From: Synechococcus sp. Nb3U1
GTDB lineage: Bacteria; Cyanobacteriota; Cyanobacteriia; Thermostichales; Thermostichaceae
Assembly: GCF_021533835.1 (NCBI RefSeq)
Contig: NZ_JAKFYQ010000001.1
Span: 1,708,079 to 1,772,078, forward strand
Direction of reading: 5' to 3'
DNA: 64,000 nucleotides
A program made the translations under genes and the position numbers. Shown here piece after piece: positions 36,604 to 46,021 of this stretch; the first letter of the stretch is position 1, and each line of letters starts with the position of its first letter. The notes beneath the pieces were generated by a model, which saw only the letters and a list, made by a program, of their open reading frames with translations, was not told the DNA's origin and made no database searches.

Positions 36604-36683
36604 CTGCAACGGATTTCCTGAAATTTCTTGACATCTCCAACAACCCCAGACAAAGATCGGGGCGGTGACACCGGAGATCGACG

Positions 36684-37781
36684 ATGGCCCAACTGCCCCG
36701 TTTCCGTCGCCGTGAAGTGGTCTTGTCTTTGTTGGCCGCGACCGCCAGCTTAAGTGCCTGTCAAAGGGGATCCCGTTCTAGCCCACCCACCCATAGCAGT
36801 GGGGATCCCATTGTTCGCTCTAGCCGCGACTTTCTGTTGATCAATGGGGCAGGGGCCACCTTCCCCGCTCCCCTTTACCTGCGCTGGTTTTCCGACTACC
36901 GCCAGGTGGATCCGCAACTGGAGATTAACTTTCAACCGGTAGGCAGTGCCGCCGGGATCCGCCAATTCATCGATACCACCCTGGATTTTGCCGCCAGCGA
37001 CGTGGCCATGACCGACGCCGAAATTGCCGAAGTGGCGCGGGGAGTGGTGATGATCCCGATGACGGCCGGTAGCATTGCCGTGGGCTACAACCTGCCTGGG
37101 ATCCCCTCTGGGCTGAAGCTCTCCCGGTCGGTTTTGGTGGATATCTTCCGGGGTCGCATCACAGCGTGGCGGGATCCGCAACTTGTGGCTCTTAACCCCG
37201 ACCTAGAGATTCCCGACTTGCCAATCGAAGTGTGCTATCGCTCCGATGGCAGCGGCACCACCGATACCTTTACCCGCCACTTGGCTGCCATTGATCCCAC
37301 CTGGGAATCCGCAATTGGCGTGGGCATGTCCTTGGAGTGGCCGGTGGGCATTGGGGTGAAAGGCAATGAGGGCATGAGCGCCCAAATGCTCCTCAGCGAA
37401 GGGGTGATTGGCTACGTAGAATCGGTTTATGCCCGTGACCTGGATCTATCGGTGGCAGCCCTAGAGAACCAGTCTGGCCAATTTATTCTGCCTACCCCCG
37501 AGTCTTCAGCCTTGGCTCTCCAAGAAGTGAACCTGCCAGAAAACCTGCGGGCCTTTATTCCGGATCCGGTTGGGACAGAAGCCTACCCGATCGTTACCTA
37601 CACCTGGGTTTTGGCCTATCGCCAGTACCCGGATCCCGCCATGGCCGAAGGCCTGCGAGCGGTGCTGAGCTGGGGTCTCACCGAAGGGCAAGCGCTGGCC
37701 CAAGAGTTGGGCTATCTTCCCCTGGCTGAGTCGGTGGTGGAGCGGGGGCTAGCAGCACTCCAGCAGATTCAAGGCTCCTAA
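36684..37781 (+). CDS. pstS: phosphate ABC transporter substrate-binding protein PstS
   Basis: PstS captures phosphate outside the membrane for the PstCAB transporter. The 365 residues carry the motifs LINGAGATFPAPLYLRWF near the N-terminus and CYRSDGSGTTDTFT, both family signatures. The signal FRRREVVLSLLAATASLSAC combines a twin-arginine-like stretch with the lipobox LSAC (Cys26), so this may be a lipoprotein. The pstC, pstA and pstB genes are absent from the window, so this could be an extra, separately placed PstS. A TTGACA-like box at 36628 lies upstream. Confidence 0.88.
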   Translation: MAQLPRFRRREVVLSLLAATASLSACQRGSRSSPPTHSSGDPIVRSSRDFLLINGAGATFPAPLYLRWFSDYRQVDPQLEINFQPVGSAAGIRQFIDTTLDFAASDVAMTDAEIAEVARGVVMIPMTAGSIAVGYNLPGIPSGLKLSRSVLVDIFRGRITAWRDPQLVALNPDLEIPDLPIEVCYRSDGSGTTDTFTRHLAAIDPTWESAIGVGMSLEWPVGIGVKGNEGMSAQMLLSEGVIGYVESVYARDLDLSVAALENQSGQFILPTPESSALALQEVNLPENLRAFIPDPVGTEAYPIVTYTWVLAYRQYPDPAMAEGLRAVLSWGLTEGQALAQELGYLPLAESVVERGLAALQQIQGS

Positions 37782-38038
37782 TAGGCATCCGTAGAGGTTG
37801 GGATCCCTTAGTCCAGCAGCCGAGACCCCTTTTGCGCAGGTACGGAGATCCGTAACTGGCGCGAAACCAACACGCCCGAAATGGGCGGCATTCTCGCCCT
37901 GGAGGGGATCCCTGGCTGGCTAGGATCGACCCAGAAAACGGTTAAACATTCATGGATTAGCTGCCCAAGCTACTTCACACACCGGATGAGCTGGCGGCGG
38001 TAACCGGAGCGATGCATTAAGAGGAGAACAGAAAGCTG

Positions 38039-39940
38039 ATGGGGAAAGTCGTAGGAATTGACTTGGGCACAACCAACTCGGTTGTCGCCGTGATGGAAGG
38101 TGGTGTCCCCACCGTAATTGCCAATGCTGAGGGCACCCGTACCACACCCTCGGTGGTCGCCTTCACCAAAGACGGGGAGCGGCTGGTGGGTCAGATGGCC
38201 CGTCGCCAGGCGGTGCTCAACCCCGAAAACACCTTTTACTCAGTCAAACGGTTCATCGGGCGCAAATACGATGAGCTGAATGCCGACTCCAAGCGCGTCG
38301 CCTATCGCGTATTGCGGGATGAGCGGGGCAATGTGAAAGTATCTGCCCCGCGCCTGAATAAAGAGTTTGCCCCGGAAGAAATTTCGGCCATGGTGCTGCG
38401 CAAGTTGGTGGATGAAGCCAGCCGCTACCTGGGCCAGACGGTAACTCAAGCGGTGATCACGGTACCTGCCTACTTCAACGACTCCCAACGGCAGGCCACC
38501 AAAGATGCCGGGAAAATCGCTGGATTGGAAGTGCTGCGGATCATCAACGAGCCCACTGCTGCCTCCTTGGCCTATGGTCTGGACAAACGCAACAACGAAA
38601 CCATCCTCGTGTTCGACTTAGGGGGTGGCACCTTTGATGTGTCTGTGCTGGAGGTGGGGGACGGCGTATTCGAAGTAAAATCCACCAGCGGCGATACCCA
38701 GTTGGGTGGGGACGACTTCGACAAGAAGATCGTGGACTGGATGGCCGACCAGTTCAAGCAACTGGAGGGGATTGACCTGCGCAACGATCGTCAGGCCCTC
38801 CAACGGCTGACGGAAGCGGCCGAAAAAGCCAAGATTGAGCTCTCCAGCGTTTCCGAAACCACCATCAACCTGCCCTTCATCACTGCCACTGCTGACGGGC
38901 CGAAGCACCTGGAGTTGAAACTCTCCCGTGCCCAGTTTGAAAACATCTGTGCCGACCTGTTCGAGCGCTGCAAAGGCCCGGTCGAACAAGCTCTGCGGGA
39001 TGCCAAGCTGACCAAGTCCGACATCAATGAAGTGGTACTGGTGGGCGGATCCACCCGCATTCCGGCGGTGAAGCAGTTGGTCAAAGATCTGCTCGGTAAA
39101 GAACCGAACGAGACCGTTAACCCCGACGAAGTGGTGGCTGTGGGTGCTGCTATTCAGGCGGGCGTGCTGGCAGGGGAAGTTAAGGATGTGCTGCTGCTGG
39201 ATGTCACCCCCTTGTCTTTGGGTGTAGAGACCCTGGGCGGTGTGGCCACCAAGCTGATCCCCCGCAATACCACTGTGCCCACTCGCAAGTCCGAAACCTT
39301 CTCCACCGCTGAAGACGGGCAAACCTCCGTGGAAATTCATGTGGTGCAAGGGGAACGGGAAATGGCCCGCGACAACAAATCCCTGGGCCGCTTCAAACTG
39401 GATGGGATCCCACCTGCCCCTCGCGGTGTGCCGCAAATCGAGGTCACCTTCGATATCGACGCCAACGGGATTCTGAAGGTGACTGCCAAAGATAAGGGCA
39501 GCGGCAAAGAGCAGAGCATCTCCATTACCGGAGCCTCTACTTTGGATAGCAAAGAAGTGGAGCGCATGGTTTCAGAAGCGGAGAAATTCGCCTCAGAAGA
39601 CCGCGAACGTCGGGAGAAAATCGAGCGGCGCAACAAAGCCGATTCTCTGGCCTACCAAGCGGAGCGTCAGTTGAAGGAGCTAGGAGACAAGATCTCCACC
39701 GACAAGCGCACCAACCTGGAAACTCTAATCCGGGAGTTACGGGATGCCATTCAGCGGGAAGACGACAGTGCCATCCGCACCAAGGAAACTGCCCTGCAAG
39801 AGGCCCTTTACGCCATGAGCAGCGAGCTCTATCAGCAGCCTGGTAGCTCTGGCGCCGGCCCCGACGGTGGTTTCAGCGGTACTGCTAGCCCCGGGGGGAG
39901 CGACGATGTGATCGATGCCGACTTCACTGAAACCAAGTAG
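38039..39940 (+). CDS. dnaK: chaperone DnaK (DnaK2-like)
   Basis: This Hsp70 chaperone (633 residues) binds unfolded proteins in an ATP-driven cycle with DnaJ and GrpE. The N-terminal [19 protein letters not shown], the phosphate loop [16 protein letters not shown] and [10 protein letters not shown] are intact. The C-terminus ends in [13 protein letters not shown], as in DnaK2, the essential housekeeping form in cyanobacteria, which have several dnaK genes. A GAGGAG site precedes the ATG. No CIRCE element is visible upstream. A J-protein gene follows 214 bases later. The gene contains no GGATCC for its first kilobase, perhaps because of codon selection. Confidence 0.96.
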   Translation: MGKVVGIDLGTTNSVVAVMEGGVPTVIANAEGTRTTPSVVAFTKDGERLVGQMARRQAVLNPENTFYSVKRFIGRKYDELNADSKRVAYRVLRDERGNVKVSAPRLNKEFAPEEISAMVLRKLVDEASRYLGQTVTQAVITVPAYFNDSQRQATKDAGKIAGLEVLRIINEPTAASLAYGLDKRNNETILVFDLGGGTFDVSVLEVGDGVFEVKSTSGDTQLGGDDFDKKIVDWMADQFKQLEGIDLRNDRQALQRLTEAAEKAKIELSSVSETTINLPFITATADGPKHLELKLSRAQFENICADLFERCKGPVEQALRDAKLTKSDINEVVLVGGSTRIPAVKQLVKDLLGKEPNETVNPDEVVAVGAAIQAGVLAGEVKDVLLLDVTPLSLGVETLGGVATKLIPRNTTVPTRKSETFSTAEDGQTSVEIHVVQGEREMARDNKSLGRFKLDGIPPAPRGVPQIEVTFDIDANGILKVTAKDKGSGKEQSISITGASTLDSKEVERMVSEAEKFASEDRERREKIERRNKADSLAYQAERQLKELGDKISTDKRTNLETLIRELRDAIQREDDSAIRTKETALQEALYAMSSELYQQPGSSGAGPDGGFSGTASPGGSDDVIDADFTETK

Positions 39941-39951
39941 GTAGACCCCAA

Positions 39952-39986
39952 GGGATCCATCCACGGCCTCAGTCGGGGTGGATCCC
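39952..39986. terminator. hairpin built from two GGATCC palindromes
   Basis: GGGATCCA (39952-39959) and TGGATCCC (39979-39986) are exact inverted repeats around a 19-base loop, a dozen bases after the dnaK stop. There is no T-run, so it is a weak terminator candidate; it could stabilise the dnaK mRNA end. The loop is GC-rich. Confidence 0.35.
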
Positions 39987-40154
39987 GTCCCTAGCCTGAT
40001 AATGGGAAGAGACGGGATAGGCGATGGGGTCTAACCCGCCTTCTGCTCTTTCTTCATCTCAGTTGCCCGCTAGCTTGAGGGATCCTGTTCCCTTGACAAA
40101 CGCAGCAGATCCTAAAGATCTCTTCTCTACGCTGACTAACCTGCGAACGCCTCC

Positions 40155-41123
40155 ATGCAAAACTTCAAGGACTACTACAAGATTTTGGGGGTCAGCAAAA
40201 CGGCCACAGCCGATGAGGTGAAACAAGCCTTTCGCCGCTTAGCCCGGAAATATCACCCAGACGTCAACCCCGAGGATAAAACGGCAGAGGAGAAATTCAA
40301 AGACATCAACGAAGCCTACGAAGTTCTCTCTGACCCAGGCAAGCGCAAACAGTACGACCAATTCGGCCAATACTATCAGCAGGGGGGGTTTCGCTCCAGC
40401 CGGGATGTCTATGGTGGCAGCCCCTTTAGCAGTAGCCCTTTTAGCCCTGAAGACTTCGGGGTGGGCGGATTTGGAGGTGGCGTTGACTTTAGCCAATTTG
40501 ATGATTTTCAAGATTTTATCGATCAGTTGCTGGGTCGCGTACAAAATCAAGCTGCAGGCCGCAGTGGCGGCTTTTCGGGATCCGCGAGCAATACCAGCTA
40601 CGATGCCGAAGCCACCATCCAGATCACGATCCCAGAAGCCTATGAGGGAGGGAGACGCCGCTTACGAGTGGGTGGAGATCGCACCCTAGAAGTCAACCTG
40701 CCGGCGGGCATTACCCCTGGCAAACGGATTCGGCTACGCGGGCAAGGACACCCCAACCCCAATGGCGGTGCGGGCGACCTGTACTTGAAAATTGAGTTCA
40801 AAGACCATCCTTTCTATCGTCTAGAGGGATACGATATCTATTGCGACCTGCCGATTAGCCCCAGCGAAGCCGTTTTGGGAGCCCAAGTCGAAGTTCCCAC
40901 CCTCGATGGTGTGGTTAAATTGCGGATCCCGGCAGGCATTTCATCGGGCCGTAAATTGCGCTTAGCCGAGAAGGGTTTTCCCAAGGGGAAGGGGGAGAGG
41001 GGGGATTTTTACGTGGTGATACAAATCCATCTCCCCAGCCAGATATCAGAGCAAGAGCGAGAACTCTACGAGAAGCTACAACAAGCCCAATCCTACGATC
41101 CCCGCGCGGCCTTGAAGCTTTAA
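40155..41123 (+). CDS. dnaJ: DnaJ/CbpA-type co-chaperone
   Basis: This J-domain protein (322 residues) delivers substrates to DnaK and stimulates its ATPase. The J-domain occupies residues 6-70 with HPD at 34-36 (ARKYHPDVNPED). A glycine/serine/phenylalanine-rich linker follows, then the two C-terminal substrate-binding barrels (ITPGKRIRLRGQGHPNPNGG, IPAGISSGRKLRLAEKGFP). The zinc-finger domain of class I DnaJ is absent, so this is a class II (CbpA-like) protein. It is the likely partner of the upstream DnaK. The stop lies 16 bases before menG. Confidence 0.93.
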   Translation: MQNFKDYYKILGVSKTATADEVKQAFRRLARKYHPDVNPEDKTAEEKFKDINEAYEVLSDPGKRKQYDQFGQYYQQGGFRSSRDVYGGSPFSSSPFSPEDFGVGGFGGGVDFSQFDDFQDFIDQLLGRVQNQAAGRSGGFSGSASNTSYDAEATIQITIPEAYEGGRRRLRVGGDRTLEVNLPAGITPGKRIRLRGQGHPNPNGGAGDLYLKIEFKDHPFYRLEGYDIYCDLPISPSEAVLGAQVEVPTLDGVVKLRIPAGISSGRKLRLAEKGFPKGKGERGDFYVVIQIHLPSQISEQERELYEKLQQAQSYDPRAALKL

Positions 41124-41138
41124 GGAGCTTGATATCCT

Positions 41139-41858
41139 GTGCCTAGTCCAACTGCTGAACAGCCTGAGCAAATCCGGGAACTGTTTAACCGAATTGCCCC
41201 CCATTATGACGACCTCAATCAAAAGCTCAGCCTAGGGCTGCATCGGGTTTGGAAGCAAATGACTGTGCGCTGGGCCAATGTGCCACGGGGGGGGCAGGCT
41301 CTAGATCTCTGCTGTGGTAGTGGGGATTTGGCTGTGTTTCTGGCGCGTCGGGTGGGTCGGCAGGGGCATGTCATCGGCCTGGATTTTTCTCCGGCAATGT
41401 TGTCGATTGCCGGATCCCGCTCTCGGCGGATGCTGCCGGGGTATTCCTTAGAGTGGGTCTTGGGAGATGCCTTGGCCTTGCCTTTTGCCGATCACCGCTT
41501 TGATGGGATCACCATGGGCTATGGTTTGCGCAATGTTACGGATATTCCGCAGGCGCTACGGGAGATCAAGCGGGTACTTAAGCCAGGCTGTCGGGCGGCA
41601 ATTTTGGACTTTCATCGACCTACAGGGATCCCTCTCCTCGAGCAATTCCAGCGTTGGTATTTGAACACCCAGGTTGTCTCCCAGGCGCAGATATTGGGAT
41701 TGGGCCCAGAATATGCCTACATCGACCCCAGTTTGGATCGTTTCCCCTCTGGGGAAGCGCAACGACAGATGGCTTTGAGGGTGGGGTTTGCCAGGGCCAA
41801 GTTCTACTCCCTAGTCTGGGGCATGATGGGGGTGCTGGTGCTCGAAAAATCATCCTGA
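41139..41858 (+). CDS. menG: demethylnaphthoquinone methyltransferase MenG/UbiE
   Basis: This SAM-dependent methyltransferase (239 residues) adds the last methyl group to the quinone ring; in cyanobacteria this makes phylloquinone, the photosystem I cofactor. UbiE family motifs are present: FNRIAPHYDDLNQKLSLGLH, LDLCCGSGDLAVFLARRV (SAM site) and ITMGYGLRNVTDIPQALREI. The start is GTG at 41139, 16 bases after the dnaJ stop, so co-transcription is likely. Ubiquinone is not made in cyanobacteria, which favours the MenG role. Confidence 0.92.
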   Translation: MPSPTAEQPEQIRELFNRIAPHYDDLNQKLSLGLHRVWKQMTVRWANVPRGGQALDLCCGSGDLAVFLARRVGRQGHVIGLDFSPAMLSIAGSRSRRMLPGYSLEWVLGDALALPFADHRFDGITMGYGLRNVTDIPQALREIKRVLKPGCRAAILDFHRPTGIPLLEQFQRWYLNTQVVSQAQILGLGPEYAYIDPSLDRFPSGEAQRQMALRVGFARAKFYSLVWGMMGVLVLEKSS

Positions 41859-41877
41859 CCCAGATCCAGAGGGATCC

Positions 41878-43248
41878 CTAGCCCACAACGGGGGTGAGAG
41901 TGGCTTTGAAAGGATCCCGGCGGCGCAGCAGATCTTCGGTTTGGGCCTGAATTTCCGCCAGGGCTTTGGCTTCCGAAAGTTGCGTACTTTGTCCGGCCTC
42001 AATCACAGGGATCCCGTCCACAAATACGGTGTGGACATTACTGGCCCGTGCCGCATAGACCAGATTCCACAAAATATTGGTTTCTTCAATGCCATTGGGG
42101 CTGCAATCCCACACTAGGGGCATCAGGTTTGGCCCCGACAGATCCACCAGTACCAAATCAGCTTTTTTCCCGGTTTCGATGGAGCCAATTTCTTGTTCTA
42201 AACCCAGCACCTTTGCCCCTTCTATCGTGGCCATTCGCAGCATGGTGGAGGCGGGCAAAGCAGCGGCATCGTAGTGTTTGACCTTCTGTAGCAAAGAGGC
42301 TAATTTCATCTCCTCAAACATATCCAGGTTGTTGTTGGAGATATTGCCATCAGTGCCCAGGCCAACTCGGATCCCGGCTTGCAGCAGCTCTGGAATGGGG
42401 GCGATCCCTCCGGCTAGCTTGGCGTTGCTGATCGGGCAGTGACAAACCGCAGTCCCCGTATCTTTGAGGAGCTGAATTTCCGATTCATCCAACCAGACAC
42501 AGTGGGCAATGGCGGTTTGTGGCCCCAAGATGCCGTATTGCTGGAATAAGTGGATCGGCTTGCGGCCAAAGTGTTGCTCCACAGCTTCCACCTCTTCTTT
42601 TTGTTCGCTGCTGTGGGTGTGAATGCCAACTCCGTAGTGGCGCGAATACTCGATGGCCGTTTGATAGGCCTGGGGCGAGCAATAAAATAAATGCTCCAGA
42701 CCTACCCAAACCCGTACCCGTCCTCCTTGGGATCCATGCTGACTTTCAATCAGTTGGCGTGTACTTTCCATCGTTTCAAAAAAGTCTTTGCCAGGGGCAT
42801 CGGCGGTGTAGGGTACCAAATTGACCCGCAGGCCCAAATCTCCGGCAGCCTCTGCACAGCGGTGCATAAAGCGGTACATGTCCATCACACAGGTGGTACC
42901 CCCTTTCAGAGCTTCCAAGTAGCTGAGGAGGGCCGCGTAGTAGGCATCCGCTTCCGTGAGGGCACGATGTTCCAGCTGGTAACGGGGCAGCCAATCCAGG
43001 AGCTGATAATTTTCGGTGACCCCTCGCAATAGGCTGGAGTGGCTGTGGGTATCGATCAATCCGGGGATCAAGGCCATTTTGTGCCCACCCTCGATAACCC
43101 GACTGGCATCAGCCGGGATCCCCACCTGGTCGGAAGGGCCAACAGCGGCAATTCGATCCCCTCGCACTACTACGGTGCCATCCCGATAAACCCGATCCTG
43201 CCCATCAATGGTGAAGAGCACCACATTCCGGATCACGGTGCAGCTCAT
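41878..43248 (-). CDS. mtaD: 5-methylthioadenosine/S-adenosylhomocysteine deaminase-type amidohydrolase
   Basis: This metal-dependent amidohydrolase of the TrzA/AtzA/MtaD family has 456 residues. The metal-binding HxH is in LIDTHSHSSLLRG. A third histidine is in GVGIHTHSSEQKE, a fourth in TAIAHCVWLDE, and the catalytic aspartate in VGLGTDGNISNN. MtaD deaminates methylthioadenosine and S-adenosylhomocysteine; related enzymes act on guanine or triazines, so the substrate is not certain. An MTA nucleosidase (mtnN) lies elsewhere in the window and could compete for the same substrate. The gene converges on menG. Confidence 0.8.
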   Translation of the reverse strand: MSCTVIRNVVLFTIDGQDRVYRDGTVVVRGDRIAAVGPSDQVGIPADASRVIEGGHKMALIPGLIDTHSHSSLLRGVTENYQLLDWLPRYQLEHRALTEADAYYAALLSYLEALKGGTTCVMDMYRFMHRCAEAAGDLGLRVNLVPYTADAPGKDFFETMESTRQLIESQHGSQGGRVRVWVGLEHLFYCSPQAYQTAIEYSRHYGVGIHTHSSEQKEEVEAVEQHFGRKPIHLFQQYGILGPQTAIAHCVWLDESEIQLLKDTGTAVCHCPISNAKLAGGIAPIPELLQAGIRVGLGTDGNISNNNLDMFEEMKLASLLQKVKHYDAAALPASTMLRMATIEGAKVLGLEQEIGSIETGKKADLVLVDLSGPNLMPLVWDCSPNGIEETNILWNLVYAARASNVHTVFVDGIPVIEAGQSTQLSEAKALAEIQAQTEDLLRRRDPFKATLTPVVG

Positions 43249-43323
43249 GTTCTTGCCCTCTCACAGGATTCTCAAGGGATCCTAACCCCGGCGGGACTTG
43301 TCGAGATCGATCTAGGCAGTTAA

Positions 43324-44346
43324 CTAGGCAGTTACGGGCTGAGGCACTGACAGTAGCTCAGCAATTTGAATGGCATTCAGGGCTGCACCTTTGCGGATCT
43401 GATCCCCACAGAGCCATAGATCGAGGGCATTGGGCTCTGAAATATCTTGCCGGATGCGACCTACTGCCACCTCGTCTTTCCCGCTGACATCGATCGGCAT
43501 CGGGAAACGATTCTGTTGCCAGTCTTCCAGGAGGAGCACCCCAGGTGCATGGGCCAAGATTTGACGGGCCTGTGCCACCGGGAAAGGCCGCTCAAACTCC
43601 AGGTTCAGGGCTTCAGCATGGGTGCGCATCAGAGGTACCCGCACACAGGTAGCGGTCAGGCGGAGATTCGGGGATCCCATAATCTTGCGGGATTCATTCA
43701 CCATCTTCATTTCTTCTTGGCAATAGCCGTTCTCCTGCAGGGGGCTATTGTGGGGGAAAAGGTTAAATGCAATCGGATAGGGGAACACCTGTGGTTCTAG
43801 AGGCCTGCCCTCCAAATAGGCGCGGGATTGCTCTTCCAGCTCCTGCATGGCACGGGCTCCCGCTCCACTGGCAGATTGATAGGTGGCGGCCACCACCCGA
43901 CGAATCGGGATGTGTCGGTGCAGAGGATAAATGGCTACACACATCAAAATCGTGGTGCAGTTGGGGTTGGCAATAATGCCCTGATGGCGAAAGGCATCCT
44001 GTGGGTTCACTTCCGGCACCACCAAGGGCACTCCCGGATCCATCCGAAAGGCGCTGGAGTTATCCACCATCACTGCCCCAGCCTCAACCACTGCCTTGGC
44101 CCAGGTTTTGGAGACCGTGGCACCTGCTGAGGCCAAGACTAAATCAACTTCCTGGAAAGCCGTTTCCGAGACGGGTTCCACCGGGATCCGCTCCCCTTTG
44201 AAACTCAAATAAGTGCCTGCGGAGCGTGGAGAAGCCAACAGCCTGAGACTGGCCAAAGGAAAGCAACGCTCGTCGAGTAAAGTGAGCAATTCTGCCCCCA
44301 CTGCCCCCGTCGCCCCCAAAATAGCTACCCGCTGTTCCCGTCCCAT
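43324..44346 (-). CDS. asd: aspartate-semialdehyde dehydrogenase
   Basis: Asd reduces aspartyl phosphate to the semialdehyde used for lysine, methionine, threonine and peptidoglycan precursor synthesis. The 340 residues have the NADP-binding GATGAVGAELL at the N-terminus, the catalytic Cys130 (IIANPNCTTI), the general base region SASGAGARAM and the late VRVPLMRTHAEAL. The protein looks complete. In many cyanobacteria dapA is next to asd; here the downstream neighbour is mtaD on the same strand. Upstream is a divergent sugar kinase. Confidence 0.95.
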   Translation of the reverse strand: MGREQRVAILGATGAVGAELLTLLDERCFPLASLRLLASPRSAGTYLSFKGERIPVEPVSETAFQEVDLVLASAGATVSKTWAKAVVEAGAVMVDNSSAFRMDPGVPLVVPEVNPQDAFRHQGIIANPNCTTILMCVAIYPLHRHIPIRRVVAATYQSASGAGARAMQELEEQSRAYLEGRPLEPQVFPYPIAFNLFPHNSPLQENGYCQEEMKMVNESRKIMGSPNLRLTATCVRVPLMRTHAEALNLEFERPFPVAQARQILAHAPGVLLLEDWQQNRFPMPIDVSGKDEVAVGRIRQDISEPNALDLWLCGDQIRKGAALNAIQIAELLSVPQPVTA

Positions 44347-44378
44347 GTCTGTTCCCCAGCTGTACGTTCCTGAACGGC

Positions 44379-44407
44379 GTCGGGTGGGTTCAAATCCACC
44401 CCGCGAC
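44379..44407. other. hairpin between asd and sugar kinase
   Basis: GTCG and GGTGG pair with CCACC and CGAC (three bases bulged) around the loop GTTCAAAT. The loop looks like the T-loop of a tRNA, but it has eight bases rather than seven, and no matching acceptor or anticodon arm exists upstream. It may be a tRNA-derived remnant or an unrelated regulatory hairpin in the leader of the divergent genes. Confidence 0.35.
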
Positions 44408-44454
44408 GATCTGCAAGCCTTCTATTTTAGGATGAACTCAAGGAGCAAAGACGG

Positions 44455-45825
44455 ATGCAGACGGTTTTTTTAGGAATTGATTTGGGTACTTCCGGGATGC
44501 GGCTGGTGGCGCTCTCGGAGTTAGGGGAGGTCGTGGGCAAAGCCGAACGCCCATGGGAACGCCCATGGGATCCCCCTGAGACCAATCCAGGTCGCTGGTT
44601 ACGCACCCTTAAAGCGCTATTGGGGCAACTGAAAACAGAACTGGGCCATGCTTATTCGATAGTGGCCCTTAGTGCCTGTAGTACCTCGGGGACTGTGCTG
44701 GCTGTGGATGGTCGTGGGATCCCGATGGAACAGGCGTGGCTCTATTCTGATGGGCGGGGACAAGCCCAGGCTAAGCGCTTGGGGATCCCCAGCAGTTGGG
44801 GGCTAAGTCGGTGGTTGTGGTGGGCAGAATCCTATCCTGAGCGATATCAAGAGAGTTATTTAGCCCATCCAGCAGATTTCTTGCTGGGCCAGTTGGGGGG
44901 GCGCAAGCAGGTTACGGATCACACCCATGCCTTGAAAAGTGGCTTTGATCTAGAAACCTACACTTGGCCAAGAGAGTGGCTATCCCAGCAGGGCCTAAAT
45001 CCGAAACGCTTCCCTGAGGTGGTCGCGCCAGGAGCAGTATTGGGGACGGTGGGATCCGAGTGGGGCTTGGGGCAAGAGGTGCTGATCGCCGCCGGGATCA
45101 CCGATGGCTGTGCCGGACAACTGGCGACGGGGGCTAGTCAAATGGGGCAGGTATCCACCAGTTTGGGCACAACCCTCATTTTCAAAGCCAATAGTGCCGA
45201 GAGCATCCAAACCCAAAGCATCTACTCCCATTTGCACCCCGATAAAACCAGCTGGTGGCCGGGGGCAGCATCTTTTTGTGGGGGTGGGATTTTGCCCCAT
45301 TACTTCCCAGGGGGCAACTTCCAAGCTCTGGATCAACAGGCCCAGGCCAACATTCCCACCGGCTTAGTCAGTTACCCGCTTGGGCAGCCGGGGGAGCGTT
45401 TTCCCATCGTCGATCCAAACTTTGCCGGGTTCTTGCCCGAAGAGGAGAAGGGATCCCCCCGTTTTTACGCTGCCTTGCTAGAAGGGGTAGCAATGGTGGA
45501 ACGGTTAGGCCTAGAAACTCTGTCTGCACAAGGGATCCCGGTACAAGAGCCGATTCTGACTACAGGGGGGGGCAGCCGAAGCCGGCTTTGGCTTAGCATT
45601 CGAGCCAGTATGCTCAATCGCCCCTTCGCTTTGGTCAAACATCCAGAACCGGCCGTTGGGGCTGCCATTTTGGCCGCATCTGCCCATTGGTGTTGTTCCG
45701 TACAGCAAGCTGTAGAACGATTGGTGCAAGTAAAACACTACATCCAACCTCAGCCGGCATGGGTGGATCCCTACGCAGAAGCCTACCAGGCCTTTCAGGC
45801 TCGCTTGAGCCACTTCAGTTCTTAA
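44455..45825 (+). CDS. FGGY-family sugar kinase (ribulokinase-like)
   Basis: This encodes 456 residues of the FGGY kinase family. LGIDLGTSGMRLVAL starts the N-terminal ATPase-fold half, and CSTSGTVLAVDGRG, GQVSTSLGTTLIFK and PILTTGGGSRSRLWLSI are typical motifs. A similar short kinase of cyanobacteria and plants has been characterised as D-ribulose kinase, although it is often annotated as xylulose kinase. The exact sugar is uncertain here. A short tandem repeat codes for ERPWERPWDPP near the N-terminus, partly made by a GGGATCC copy. The gene stands alone between asd and a repeat element. Confidence 0.8.
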   Translation: MQTVFLGIDLGTSGMRLVALSELGEVVGKAERPWERPWDPPETNPGRWLRTLKALLGQLKTELGHAYSIVALSACSTSGTVLAVDGRGIPMEQAWLYSDGRGQAQAKRLGIPSSWGLSRWLWWAESYPERYQESYLAHPADFLLGQLGGRKQVTDHTHALKSGFDLETYTWPREWLSQQGLNPKRFPEVVAPGAVLGTVGSEWGLGQEVLIAAGITDGCAGQLATGASQMGQVSTSLGTTLIFKANSAESIQTQSIYSHLHPDKTSWWPGAASFCGGGILPHYFPGGNFQALDQQAQANIPTGLVSYPLGQPGERFPIVDPNFAGFLPEEEKGSPRFYAALLEGVAMVERLGLETLSAQGIPVQEPILTTGGGSRSRLWLSIRASMLNRPFALVKHPEPAVGAAILAASAHWCCSVQQAVERLVQVKHYIQPQPAWVDPYAEAYQAFQARLSHFSS

Positions 45826-45912
45826 CCTTGACCACTCTCGAACCAGCTTTTTCAGCTTTGAAAGTGAGTATGTCAATGAATTGACTCTACAGATAGTGTG
45901 TTTGTCCCTCCT

Positions 45913-46021
45913 CCCGACGCTATGCCTACGGCAGGCTACGCCAACACCTTACCCTTCGGCAAGCAAGCTACAGGGAGAGCGCGGGGCTAGGAACGACCTG
46001 CAGTCTACCCGTCTAACAGCT
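45913..46021 (-). repeat. solo right-end-like element B
   Basis: CCCGACGCT (45913-45921) pairs with AGCGCGGG (45978-45985), enclosing foldbacks such as TGCCTACGGCA. The following 40 bases (GGGGCTAGGAACGACCTGC, then GTCTACCCG) match element A at 24.7 kb with few changes. The end of the element overlaps the stop codon of the VOC gene. No transposase is attached. It may be a MITE-like remnant of an IS605 element or a tnpB-free RNA scaffold; see findings. Confidence 0.6.

Noticed and set aside
38618-39436. 272-codon antisense ORF in dnaK
   Set aside because: Antisense to a conserved chaperone; histidine/glutamine-rich composition typical of a shadow frame.
44379-44407. tRNA gene
   Set aside because: The T-loop has eight bases, and no D-arm, anticodon arm or matching acceptor strand is found upstream.
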